From Mercurialis annua (Eukaryota > Streptophyta > Magnoliopsida > Malpighiales > Euphorbiaceae): a stretch of 64,000 bases of DNA. Numbering within the stretch: position 1 is the first letter of the stretch; each line of letters starts with the position of its first letter. Position numbers and translations under genes: made by a program. This document shows, piece after piece, positions 1-13,800 of this stretch. The notes beneath the pieces are model-generated. The model saw only the letters and a program-made list of their open reading frames with translations. It was not told the origin of the DNA and made no database searches. The stretch is from NCBI RefSeq assembly GCF_937616625.2, contig NC_065570.1, positions 24,638,046 to 24,702,045 on the forward strand, written 5' to 3'.

Positions 1-3000
1 CGCTAAAAAGGTGAAACGTTTGAATTTGTTTCGTAACGTTTGTCAATGTTTGGCTTAAATCGCTAAAAAGGTGAAACGTTTGGATTTGTTTTGTAACGTT
101 TGTAAACGTTTGGCTTAAATTGCTAAAAAGGTGAAACACTTGGATAAACGGTCGGCTTATATTGCTATAAATGTAAAATGCTTGGATTTGTTTCCTAATG
201 TTTGTAAACGATTGGCTTAAGTTGCTAAAAAGGTGCAACACTTGGATTGTTTCATAACATTTGGAAACGTTTGGCTTAAATTGCTAATAAGGGGAAATAT
301 TTGGATTTGTTTCATAACGTTTGTAAATGTTTGGCTTAAATCGCTATAAAGGCGAACCGTCTGGATTTGTTTCATAACATTTGTACACGTTTGGCTTTAA
401 TCGCTAAAAAGGGGAAACGTTTCTATTTGTTTAGTCACGTTTGTAAACGTTTGGCATAAATCGCTAAAAAGGTGAAATGTTTGGATTTCTTTCAAAACGT
501 TTTAAAGTTTTGGCTTAAATCGCTAAAATGGGGAAACGAGTTTCGTAACGTTTGTAAACATTTGGCTTCAATCGCTAAAAAGGTGAAACGTTTGGATTTA
601 TTTCGTAACTTTTGTAAACGTTTGGCTTAAATCGCAAGAAGGGGAAACATTTTGATTCATTTCGTAACATTTGTAAACGTTTGGCTTAAATTGCTAAAAA
701 GGTGAACGCTTGGATTTATTTCGTTACGTTTGTAAACGTTTGGCTTATGTTGCTAAAAAGGTGAAACCCTTGGATTTGTTTCGGAACGTTTGGCTTAAAT
801 TTTTAGAAAAGTGAAATGCTTGGATTTATTTCATAACGTTTGTAAATGTTTGTCTTAAATCGCTAAAAAGGTAAAATGCTTGGATTTGTTTCGGAACGTT
901 TGTAAACATTTGGCTTAAATCGCTAAAAAGGTGAAACGTTTGGATTTGTTTCGTAACGTTTGTAAACGTTTGGCTTAAATTGCTATAAAGGTAAAACACT
1001 TGGATTTGTTTCCTAACGTTTGTAAGCGTTTGGCTTAAAATGCTAATAAGGTGCAACGCCTGGATTTGATTCATAACATTTGTAACGTTTGTAAACATTT
1101 GGCTTCAATCGCTAAAAAGGTGAAACGTTTGGATTTATTTCTTAACTTTTGTAAACGTTTGGCTTAAATCGCAAAAAAGGTGAAACGTTTCGATTTATTT
1201 TGTAACATTTGTAAACGTTTGTCTTAAATTGCTAAAAAGGTGAAACACTTGGATTTGTTTCGTAACGTTTGTAAACGTTTGGCTTAAATGTCTAAAAAGG
1301 TTAAACGCCTGGATTTGTTTCGTAACGTTTGTAAACGTTTGGCTTAAATTGCTCAAAAGGTGAAACGCCTGGATTTGTTTCGTAACGTTTGTAAACGTTT
1401 GGCTTAAATTGTTAAAAAGGTGAAACGCCTGGATTTATTTCGTAACATTTGCAAACGTTTGACTTACATTGCTAAAAAGGTGAAACGTTTGGATTTGTTT
1501 CGTAGTGTTTGTAAATGTTTGGCTTAAAGCGCTAAAAAGGGGAAATGTTTGGATTTGTTTCGTAATGTTTATAAACGTTTGGCATAAATCGCTAAAAAGG
1601 CGAAATGTTTGGATTTGTTTCGTAACGTTTTAAACTTTTGGCTTAAATCGCTAAAAAGGTGAAATATTTAGTTTTGTTTCGTAACGTTTGTAAACGTTCG
1701 GCTTAAATCGCTAAAAAGGTGAAACGTTCGGATTTATTTCGTAACGTTTGTAAACATTTGGCTTAAATTGCTAAAAAGGTGAAACGCTTGGATTTATTTC
1801 GTAACGTTTGTAAACGTTTTCCTTAAATTGCTAAAAAGGTGAAGCGCTTGGATTTGTTTCGTTACGTTTGTAAACGTTTGGCTTAAATTGCTAAAAAAGT
1901 GAAACTCTTGGATTTGTTTCTTAAAGTTTGTAAACGTTTGGCTTAAATCGCTAAAAAGACGAAACGTTTGGATTTAATTTGAAACGTTTGTAAACGTGTG
2001 GTTTAAATCGCTAAAAAGATAAAACGTTCGGATTTGTTTCGTAACGTTTGTAAACATCTGGCTTAAATCTCTAAAGGGGGAAACTTTTGGATTTTTTTCG
2101 TAACTTTTGTAAACGTTCGGCTTAAATCGCTAAAAATGTGGAACGTTTCATTTTTTTTCGTAACGTTTGTAAACGTTTGGCCTAAATTGCTAAAAAGGCG
2201 AAACGCTTGGATATGTTTTGTAACGTTTGTAAACGTTTGGCTTAAATTGCTAAGGGAGAAACATTTGAATTTGATCCTAACCTTTGTAAACGATAGGCTT
2301 AAATCGCTAAAAAGGTGAAATGTTTGGATTTGTTTCGTAAAGTTTATATACGTTTGTCTTAAATCGCTAAAAAGGTGAAACTTTTGGATTTGTTTCGTAA
2401 CGTTTGTAAACGTTTGGCTTAATTTGCTAAAAAGGTGAAACTCTTGGATTTGTTTTGTAACGTTTGTAAATGTTTGGCTTAAATTGCTAAAAAGGTGAAA
2501 CGTTTGGTTTTGTTTCGTAACGTTTGTAAAGGTTTGGCTTAGTTAACTAAAAATGGGAAACGTTTGGATTAGTTTCGTAATTTTTTAAACATTTAGGTTA
2601 AATCTCTAAAAAGGTGAAACGTTTGGATTAGTTTCGTAATCGTTGGTAGACGTTTGGCTTAAATCGCTAAAAAGGTGAAACGTTTGGATTTTTTTCGTAG
2701 CATTTGTAAACATTTGACTTAAAATGCTATAAAGGTGAAATGTTTGGATTTGTTTCATACCTTTTGTAAACGTTTGGCATAAATCGCCAAAAAGGTGAAA
2801 CGTTTGGATTTGTTTCGTAATGTTTGGTTTAACTTTCTAAAAAGGTGAAACGCTTGGATTAGTTTCGTTACGTTCGTAAACGTATGGCTTAACTTTTAAA
2901 AAAGGTGAAACGCTTGGTTTTGTTTCCTAACATTTGTAAACGTTTGGCATAAATTTCTAAATATGGGAAACGTTTGGATTTGTTTCATAACGTTTGTTAA

Positions 3001-3619
3001 CGTTTGGCTTCAATCGCTAAAAAGGTGAAACATTTGGATTTGTTTCGTAATGTTTGTAAACGTTTGGCTTAAATCGCGAAAAAGGTAAAACGTTTGGATT
3101 TGTTTCGTAACTTATTAAATGCTTGGCTTAAATCGCTAAAATGGGGAAACATTTGGATTTGTTTCATAGAGTTTGTAAACATTTTGCTTAAATCCTTAAA
3201 AAGGTGAAACGTTTGGTTTTGTTTCGTAATGTTTCTAAACGTTTGGCTTAAACCGCTAAAAAGGCGAAACGTTTGGATTAGTTTCGTAATCATTTGTAAA
3301 CTTTTGGCTTAAATTGCTAAAAAAGTGAAACGTTTGGATTTATTTCGTAGCATTTGTAAACGTTTGGCTTAAAATGCTAAAAAGGTGAAACGTTTGGATT
3401 TGTTTCATACCTTTTGTAATGGTTTGGCATAAATCGCAAAAAAGGTGAAACGCTTGGATTTGTTTCCTAACGTTTGTAAACGTTTGGCTTAAGTTGCTAA
3501 AAAGGTGCAACACTTGGATTTGTTTCATAACATTTGGAAACGTTTGGCTTAAATTGCTAATAAGGGGAAATATTTGGATTTGTTTCATAACCTTTGTAAA
3601 CGTTTGGCTTAAATCGCTA

Positions 3620-6600
3620 AAAAGGTGAAATGTTTGGATTTGTTTCGTAACGTTTGTAAACGTTTGGCTTAAATCGCTAAAAAGGCGAAACGTTTGGATT
3701 TGTTTTATAACATTTGTAAACGTTTGGCTACAATCGCTAAAAAGAGGAAACGTTTGAATTTGTTTGGTCACGTTTGTAAACGTTTAGCATAAATCGCTAA
3801 AAAGGTAAAATGTTTGGATTTCTTTTAAAATGTTTTAAACTTTTGGCTTAAATCACTAAAATGGGAAAACGTTTGGATTTGTTTCGTAACGTTTGTAAAC
3901 ATTTGGCTTCAATCGCTAAAAAGGTGAAACGTTTGGATTTATTTCGTAACTTTTGTAAACGTTTGGCTTAAATCGCAAAAAAGGCGAAACATTTCGATTC
4001 ATTTCGTAACATTTGTAAACGTTTGGCTTAAATTGCTAAAAAGGTGAAACGCTTGGATTTATTTCGTAACTATTGTAAATGTTTGGCTTATGTTGCTAAA
4101 AAGATAAAATCCTTGGATTTGTTTCGGAACGTTTGTAAACGTTTGGCTTAAATTGCTAAAAGCTGAAACGTATGGATTTGTTTCATAGCGTTTGTAAACA
4201 TTTGGTGTTGTTTCGTAACGTTTGTAAACGTTTAGCTTAAATCGCTAAATAGGTGAAACATTTGGATTTGTTTGGTAACGTTTTTAAACGTTTGGCTTAA
4301 ATCGCTAAAAAGGTGAAAAGTTTGGATTTATTTCGTAACGTTTGTATATGTTTTGCTTTAATTGCTAAAAAGGTAAAACGCTTGGATTTGTTTCATAATG
4401 TTTGTAAGCGTTTGGCTTAAATTGCTAAAAAGGTGAAACGTTTGGATTTGTTTCGTAACGTTTGTAAACGTTTGGTGTTGTTTCGTAACGTTTGTAAATG
4501 TTTGGCTTAAATCGCTTAATAGGTGAAACGTTTGGATTTGTTTGGTAACGTTTTTAAACGTTTGTCTTAAATCGCTAAAAAGGTGAAACATTTGGATTTG
4601 TTTCATACATTTGTAAACGTTTGGCATAAATCGCTAAAAAGGTGAAACATTTGGATTTTTTTCGTACCATTTGTAAACGTTTGGCTTAAATCGCCAAAAA
4701 GGTGAAACGTTTGAATTTGTTTCGTAATGTTTGTAAACGTTTGGCTTAAATTGCTAAAAAGGTGAAATGCTTGGATTTGTTTCGTAATGTTTGTAAATCT
4801 TTGGTTTAAATTGCTAAAAAGGTGAAACGCTTGGATTAGTTTCATTACGTTCGTAAACATATGGCTTAAATTTCTAAAAAGGTGAAACGCTTGGTTTTGT
4901 TTCCTAACGTTTGTTAACGTTTGGCGTAAATTGCTAAATATGGGAAACGTTTGGATTTGTTTCGTAACGTTTGTTAACGTTTGGCTTTAATCGCTAAAAA
5001 GGTGAATTGTTTGGATTTGTTTCATAACGTTTGTAAACGTTTGGCTTAAATCGCGAAAAAGGGGAAATGTTTGGATTTGTTTCGTAACTAATTGAACGTT
5101 TGGCTTAAATCGCTAAAATTGGGAAACGTTTGGATTTGTTTTATAGCGTTTGTATACGTTTTGCTTAAATCCCTAAAAAGGTGAAACTTTTGGTTTTATT
5201 TCATAACGTTTGTAAACGTTTGGCTTAAACCGCTAAAAAGGTGAAACGTTTGGATTTATTTTGTAACGTTTGTATATGTTTTAATAAAATTGCTAGAAAG
5301 GTGAAACGCTTGGATTTGTTTCATAACGTTTGTAAACGTTTGGCTTAATTGCAAAAGAGGTGAAACGTTTGGATTTGTTTCGTAACGTTTGTAAACGTTT
5401 GGTGTTGTTTCATAACGTTTGTAAACGTTTGGCTTAAATCGCTAAATAGGTGAAACATTTGGATTTGTTTGGTAATATTTTTAAACGTTTGGCTTAAATC
5501 GCTAAAAAGGTAAAACGTTTTAAATTCGTTTCGAAACGTTTTAAACGTTTGGCTCAAATCGGTAAAATAGGAAACTTCTGGATTTATTTTGTAACGTTTG
5601 TATATGTTTTTGCTTTAATTTCTAGAAAGGTGAAACGCTTGGATTTGTTTCATAACGTTTGTAAACGTTTGGCTTAATTGCTAAAGAGGTGAAACGTTTG
5701 GATTTGTTTCGTAACGTTTGTAAACGTTTGGCTTAAATTGCTAAATAGGTGAAATGTTTGGATTTGTTTCGTAACGTTTGTAAACGTTTGGCTTAAATCG
5801 CTAAAAAGGCGAAACGTTTGGATTTGTTTTATAACATTTGTAAACGTTTGGCTACAATCGCTAAAAAGAGGAAACGTTTGAATTTGTTTGGTCACGTTTG
5901 TAAACGTTTAGCATAAATCGCTAAAAAGGTAAAATGTTTGGATTTCTTTTAAAATGTTTTAAACTTTTGGCTTAAATCACTAAAATGGGAAAACGTTTGG
6001 ATTTGTTTCGTAACGTTTGTAAACATTTGGCTTCAATCGCTAAAAAGGTGAAACGTTTGGATTTATTTCGTAACTTTTGTAAACGTTTGGCTTAAATCGC
6101 AAAAAAGGTGAAACGTTTCGATTCATTTCGTAACATTTGTAAACGTTTGGCTTAAATTGCTAAAAAGGTGAAACGCTTGGATTTATTTCGTAACTATTGT
6201 AAATGTTTGGCTTATGTTGCTAAAAAGATAAAACCCTTGGATTTGTTTCGGAACGTTTGTAAACGTTTGGCTTAAATTGCTAAAAGCTGAAACGTATGGA
6301 TTTGTTTCATAGCGTTTGTAAACATTTGGTGTTGATTCGTAACGTTTGTAAACGTTTAGCTTAAATCGCTAAATAGGTGAAACATTTGGATTTGTTTGGT
6401 AACGTTTTTAAACGTTTGGCTTAAATCGCTAAAAAGGTGAAAAGTTTGGATTTATTTCGTAACGTTTGTATATGTTTTGCTTTAATTGCTAAAAAGGTAA
6501 AACGCTTGGATTTGTTTCATAATGTTTGTAAGCGTTTGGCTTAAATTGCTAAAAAGGTGAAACGTTTGGATTTGTTTCGTAACGTTTGTAAACGTTTGGT

Positions 6601-7867
6601 GTTGTTTCGTAACGTTTGTAAATGTTTGGCTTAAATCGCTTAATAGGTGAAACGTTTGGATTTGTTTGGTAACGTTTTTAAACGTTTGTCTTAAATCGCT
6701 AAAAAGGTGAAACATTTGGATTTGTTTCATACATTTGTAAACGTTTGGCATAAATCGCTAAAAAGGTGAAACATTTGGATTTTTTTCGTACCGTTTGTAA
6801 ACGTTTGGCTTAAATCGCCAAAAAGGTGAAACGTTTGAATTTGTTTCGTAATGTTTGTAAACGTTTGGCTTAAATTGCTAAAAAGGTGAAATGCTTGGAT
6901 TTGTTTCGTAATGTTTGTAAATCTTTGGTTTAAATTGCTAAAAAGGTGAAACGCTTGGATTAGTTTCGTTACGTTCGTAAACATATGGCTTAAATTTCTA
7001 AAAAGGTGAAACGCTTGGTTTTGTTTCCTAACGTTTGTTAACGTTTGGCGTAAATTGCTAAATATGGGAAACGTTTGGATTTGTTTCGTAACGTTTGTTA
7101 ACGTTTGGCTTTAATCGCTAAAAAGGTGAATTGTTTGGATTTGTTTCATAACGTTTGTAAACGTTTGGCTTAAATCGCGAAAAAGGGGAAACGTTTGGAT
7201 TTGTTTCGTAACTAATTGAACGTTTGGCTTAAATCGCTAAAATTGGGAAACGTTTGGATTTGTTTTATAGCGTTTGTATACGTTTTGCTTAAATCCCTAA
7301 AAAGGTGAAACGTTTGGTTTTATTTCATAACGTTTGTAAACGTTTGGCTTAAACCGCTAAAAAGGTGAAACGTTTGGATTTATTTTGTAACGTTTGTATA
7401 TGTTTTAATATAATTGCTAGAAAGGTGAAACGCTTGGATTTGTTTCATAACGTTTGTAAACGTTTGGCTTAATTGCAAAAGAGGTGAAACGTTTGGATTT
7501 GTTTCGTAACGTTTGTAAACGTTTGGTGTTGTTTCATAACGTTTGTAAACGTTTGGCTTAAATCGCTAAATAGGTGAAACATTTGGATTTGTTTGGTAAT
7601 ATTTTTAAACGTTTGGCTTAAATCGCTAAAAAGGTAAAACGTTTTAAATTCGTTTCGAAACGTTTTAAACGTTTGGCTCAAATCGGTAAAATAGGAAACT
7701 TCTGGATTTATTTTGTAACGTTTGTATATGTTTTTGCTTTAATTTCTAGAAAGGTGAAACGCTTGGATTTGTTTCATAACGTTTGTAAACGTTTGGCTTA
7801 ATTGCTAAAGAGGTGAAACGTTTGGATTTGTTTCGTAACGTTTGTAAACGTTTGGCTTAAATCGCTA
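3620..7867 (+). repeat. Tandem duplication of a 2124-bp higher-order block
   Basis: Two adjacent blocks of about 2124 bp share rare monomer variants in the same order. For example, the variant with TTTCTTTTAAAATG occurs near 3811 and again near 5935, and the open frames at 4358-4627, 4603-4860 and 5345-5557 recur at 6482-6751, 6727-6984 and 7469-7681 with nearly identical translations. The boundaries (about 3620, 5744 and 7867) are estimated from where the copies stop matching. The length is not a multiple of 60 because the block includes 30-bp partial monomers and short variants. Few differences separate the copies, so the duplication is younger than the surrounding array. Confidence 0.85.
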
Positions 7868-10800
7868 AATAGGTGAAACGTTTGGATATGTTTGGTAATG
7901 TTTTTAAACGTTTGGCTTAAATCGCTTAAAAGGTGAATCATTTGGATTTCTTTCGGAACTTTTGTAAACGTTTGGCATAAATCGCTAAAACGGTGAAACG
8001 TTTTAAATTTGTTTCGAAACGTTTTAAACGTTTGGCTCAAATCGGTAAAATAGGAAACGTTTGGATTTGTTTCTTAACGTTTGTAAACGTTTGGATTTGT
8101 TTCGTAATTTTTTAAACATTTAGGTTAAATCTCTAAAAAGGTGAAACGTTTGGATTAGTTTCGTAATCGTTGGTAGACGTTTGGCGTAAATCGCTAAAAA
8201 GGTGAAACGTTTGGATTTTTTTCGTAGCATTTGTAAACATTTGACTTAAAATGCTATAAAGGTGAAATGTTTGGATTTGTTTCATACCTTTTGTAAACGT
8301 TTGGCATAAATCACAAAAAAGGTGAAACGTTTGGATTTGTTTCGTACCGTTTGTAAACGTTTGGCTTAAATCGCCAAAAAGGTAAAACGTTTGGATTTGT
8401 TTCGTAATGTTTGGTTTAAATTTTTAAAAAGGTGAAACGCTTGGATTAGTTTCGCTACGTTCGTAAACGTATGGCTTAACTTTTTAAAAAGGTGAAACGC
8501 TTGGTTTTGTTTCCTAACATTTGTAAACGTTTGGCATAAATTTCTAAATATGGGAAACGTTTGGATTTGTTTCATAACGTTTGTTAACGTTTGGATTAAA
8601 TCGCGAAAAAGGTAAAACATTTGGATTTGTTTCGTAACTTATAAAATGCTTGGCTTAAATCGCTAAAATGGGGAAACATTTGGATTTGTTTCATAGAGTT
8701 TGTAAACATTTTGCTTATATCCTTAAAAAGGTGAAACGTTTGGTTTTGTTTCGTAACGTTTCTAAACGTTTGGCTTAAACCGCTAAAAAGGCGAAACGTT
8801 TGGATTAGTTTCGTAATCATTTGTAAACTTTTGGCTTAAATCGCTAAAAAGGTGAAACGTTTGGATTTGTTTCGTAGCATTTGTAAACGTTTGGCTTAAA
8901 ATGCTAAAAAGGTGAAACGTTTGGATTTGTTTCATACCTTTTGTAAAGGTTTGGCATAAATCGCAAAAAAGGTGAAACGCTTGGATTTGTTTCCTAACGT
9001 TTGTAAACGTTTGGCTTAAGTTGCTAAAAAGGTGCAACACTTGGATTTGTTTCATAACATTTGGAAACGTTTGGCTTAAATTGCTAATAAGGGGAAATAT
9101 TTGGATTTGTTTCATAACCTTTGTAAACGTTTGGCTTAAATCGCTAAAAAGGTGAAATGTTTGGATTTGTTTCGTAACGTTTGTAAACGTTTGGCTTAAA
9201 TCGCTAAAAAGGCGAAACGTTTGGATTTGTTTTATAACATTTGTAAACGTTTGGCTACAATCGCTAAAAAGGGGAAACGTTTGGATTTGTTTGGTCACGT
9301 TTGTAAACGTTTGGCATAAATCGCTAAAAAGGTGAAATGTTTGGATTTCTTTCAAAACGTTTTAAACTTTTGGCTTAAATCGCTAAAATGGGAAAACGTT
9401 TGGATTTGTTTTGTAACGTTTGTAAACATTTGGCTTCAATCGCTAAAAAGGTGAAACGTTTGGATTTATTTCGTAACTTTTGTAAACGTTTGGCTTAAAT
9501 CGTAAAAAAGGTGAAACGTTTCGATTCATTTCGTAACATTTGTAAACGTTTGGCTTAAATTGCTAAAAAGGTGAAACGCTTGGATTTATTTCGTAACGAT
9601 TGTAAACGTTTGGCTTATGTTGCTACAAAGATAAAACCCTTGGATTTGTTTCGGAATGTTTGTAAACGTTTGGTTTAAATTGCTAAAAGCTGAAACGTAT
9701 GGATTTGTTTCGTAACATTTGTAAACATTTGGTGTTGTTTCGTAACGTTTGTAAACGTTTAGCTTAAATCGCTAAATAGGTGAAACGTTTGGATTTGTTT
9801 GGTAACGTTTTTAAACGTTTGGCTTAAATCGCTAAAAAGGTGAAAAGTTTGGATTTATTTCGTAATGTTTGTATATGTTTTGCTTTAATTGCTAAAAAGG
9901 TAAAACACTTGGATTTGTTTCATAATGTTTGTAAGCGTTTGGGTTAAATTGCTAAAAAGGTGAAACGTTTGGATTTGTTTCGTAACGTTTGTAAACGTTT
10001 GCTGTTGTTTCGTAACGTTTGTAAATGTTTGGCTTAAATCGCTTAATAGGTGAAACGTTTGGATTTGTTTGGTAACGTTTTTAAACGTTTGTCTTAAATC
10101 GCTAAAAAGGTGAAACATTTGAATTTGTTTCATACATTTGTAAATGTTTGGCATAAATCGCTAAAAAGGTGAAACGTTTGGATTTTTTCGTACCGTTTGT
10201 AAACGTTTGGCTTAAATCGCCAAAACGGTGAAACGTTTGAATTTGTTTCGTAATGTTTGTAAACGTTTGGCTTAAATTGCTAAAAAGGTGAAATGCTTGG
10301 ATTTGTTTCGTAATGTTTGTAAATCTTTGTTTTAAATTGCTAAAAAGGTGAAACGCTTGGATTAGTTTCGTTACGTTCGTAAACATATGGCTTATATTTC
10401 TAAAAAGGTGAAACGCTTGGTTTTGTTTACTAACTTTTGTTAACGTTCGGCATAAATTGCTAAATATGGGAAACGTTTGGATTTGTTTCGTAACGTTTGT
10501 TAATGTTTGGCTTGAATCGCTAAAAAGGTGAATCGTTTGGATTTGTTTCATAACGTTTGTAAACGTTTGGCTTAAATCGCGAAAAAGGGGAAACGTTTGG
10601 ATTTGTTTCGTAACTAATTGAACGTTTGGCTTATATCGCTAAAATTGGGAAACGTTTGGATTTGTTTCATAGCGTTTGTAAACATTTTGCTTAAATCCCT
10701 AAAAAGGTGAAACGTTTGGTTTTGTTTAATAACGTTTGTAAACGTTTGGCTTAAACCGCTAAAAAGGTGAAACGTTTGGATTTATTTTGTAACGTTTGTA

Positions 10801-13800
10801 TATGTTTTGCTTTAATTGCTAGAAAGGTGAAACGCTTGGATTTGTTTCATAACGTTTGTAAACGTTTGGCTTAATTGCTAAAGAGGTGAAACGTTTGGAT
10901 TTGTTTCGTAACGTTTGTAAACGTTTGGTGTTGTTTCGTAACGTTTGTAAACGTTTGGCTTAAATCGCTAAATAGGTAAAACGTTTGGATTTGTTTGCTA
11001 ACGTTTTTAAACGTTTGGCTTAAATCGCTAAAAAGGTGAAACATTTGGATTTGTTTCAGAACTTTTGTAAACGTTTGGCATAAATCGCTAAAAAGGTGAA
11101 ACTTTTTGGATTTGTTTCGAAACGTTTTAAACGTTAGGCTCAAATCGGTAAAATAGGAAACGTTTGGATTTCTTTCGTAACGTTTGTAAACGTTTGGCCT
11201 AAATTGCTAAAATGGTGAAATGTTTGTTTTTTTTCGTGACGTTTGTTAACGTTCGGCATAAATCGCTAAAAAGGTGAAACATCGGATTTGTTTCGTAATG
11301 TTTGTAAACGTTTGGTTTAAATTGCTAAAAATGTGAAACGCTTGGATTTGTTTTTGAACGTTTGTAAACGTTTGGCTTAAATTGCTATATAGATGAAACG
11401 CTTGGATTTGTTTCGTAACGTTTGTAAGCGTTTGGCTTAAATTGCTAAAAAGGTGAAACGCTTGGTTTTGTTTCGTAACGTTTGTAGAGGTTTCTCTTAA
11501 ATAGCTATAATTGTGAAACATATAGATTTGTTTTGTACCGTTTTAAACGTTTGGTTTTGTTTCTTAACATTTGTAAACGCTTGGTATAAATCACTGAAAA
11601 GGGGAAATGTTTGGATTTGTTTCGTGACGTTTGTAAACATTTGGCTAAAATCGCTAAAAAGGTGAAACGTTTGGATTTGTTTGGTAACGTTTTTAAACGT
11701 TTGGCTTAAATCGCTAAAAAGGTGAAACGTTTGGTTTATTTCATAATGTTTGTATATGTTTTGCTTTAATTGCTAAAAAGGTAAAACGCTTGGATTTGAT
11801 TCATAATGTTTGTAAACGTTTGGCTTAAATTGCTAAAAAGGTGAAACGTTTGGATTTGTTTCGTAATGTTTGTAAACGTTTGGTGTTGTTTCGTAATGTT
11901 TGTAAAAGTTTGGCTTAAATCGCTTAATAGGTGAAACGTTTTGATTTATTTGGTAATATTTTTACACGTTTGGCTTAAATCACTAAAAAGGAGAAACGTT
12001 TGGATTTGTTCCATACCTTTTGTAAACGTTTGGCATAAATCGCTAAAAAGGTGAAACGTTTGGATTTTGTTCGTACCGTTTGTAAACGTTTTGGCTTAAA
12101 TCGCTAAAAAGGTGAAACATTTGGATTTGTTTCGTAACGTTTGGGTTAAATTGCTAAAAAAATGAAACGCTTGGATTTGTTTCGTAACGTTTGTAAACGT
12201 TTGGCTTAAATTGCTAAAAAGGTGAAACATTTGGATTTGTTTCCTAACCTTTGTAGACGTTTGGCTTAAATTGCTAAAAAGGTGAAACGTTTTGATTTAT
12301 TTCGTAACGATTGTAAACGTTTTGCTTAAATCGCTAAAAAGGTGAAACGTTTAGATTTGTTTCGTAACGTTTGTAAACGTTTGGCTTAAATCGCTAAAAA
12401 GGTGAAACATTTGCATTTGTTTCGTAATGTTTGTAAATGTTTGGCTTAAATCGCTAAAAAGGTGAATTATTTGGATTTGTTTCGTAACGTTTGTAAACGA
12501 TTGGGTTAAATTGCTAAAAACGTGAAACACTTGGATTTGTTTCGTAACGTTTGTAAACGTTTGGCTTAAATTGCTAAAAAGGTAAAACATTTGGATTTGT
12601 TTCCTAACCTTTGTAGACGTTTGGCTTAAATCGCTAAAAAGGTGAAATGTTTCCTAACGTTTGTAAAGGTTTGGCTTAAATCGTTAAAAAGGTGAAACGC
12701 TTAGATTTGTTTCGTTACGTTTGTAAATGTTTGGCTTATATTGCTAAAAAGGTGAAACGCTTGGATTTGTTTCTTAATGTTTGTAAACGTTTGGCTTAAA
12801 TCGCTAAGAAGACGAAACGTTTGGATTTATTTTGTAACGTTTGTAAACGTTTGGCTTATATCGCTAAAAAGATGAAACGTTTGGATTTGTTCCGTAACTT
12901 TTGTAAACGTCTGGCTTAAATCGCTAAAAAGGGGAAACGTTTGGATTTGTTTCGTAGCTTTTGTAAATGTTTGGCTTAAATCACTCAAATGTGAAACGTT
13001 CCATTTGTTTCGTAACGTTTGAAAATATTTAGCTTAAATTGCTAAAAGGGGTAACGTTTGTAAACGTTTTGCCTTAAATTGCTCAAAAGGTGAAACATTT
13101 GGATTTGTTTCCTAACATTTGTAGACGTTTGGCCTAAATTGCTAAAAAGGTGAAACGTTTTGATTTATTTCGTAACGATTGTAAACGTTTTGCTTAAATC
13201 GCTAAAAAGGTGAAACGTTTAGATTTGTTTCGTAACGTTTGTAAACGTTTGGCTTAAATCGCTAAAAAGGTTAAAGATTTGAATTTGTTTCGTAACGTTT
13301 GTAAACGTTTGGTGTTGTTTCGTAACGTTTGTAAACGTTTGCCTTAAATCGCTAAATAGGTGAAACGTTTGGATTTGTTTGGTAATGGTTTTAAACGTTT
13401 GGCTTAAATCGCTAAAAAGGTGAAACGTTTGGATTTATTTCGTAACGTTTGTATATGTTTTGCTTTAATAGCTAAAAAGGTAAAACGCTTGGATTTGTTT
13501 CATAATGTTTGTAAACGTTTGGCTTAAATTGCTAAAAAGGTGAAACGTTTGGATTTCTTTCGTAATGTTTGTAAACGTTTGGCTTAAATCGCTTAATAGG
13601 GGAAACATTTTGATTTGTTTGGTACCGTTTTTAAACGTTTGGCTTAAATCACTAAAAAGGTGAAACATTTGGATTTGTTTCATACCTTTTGTAAACGTTT
13701 GGCATAAATCGCTAAAAAGGTGAAACGTTTGGATTTTTTTCGTACCGTTTGTAAACGTTTGGCTTAAATCTTCAAAAAGGTGAAATGTTTGAATTTGTTT

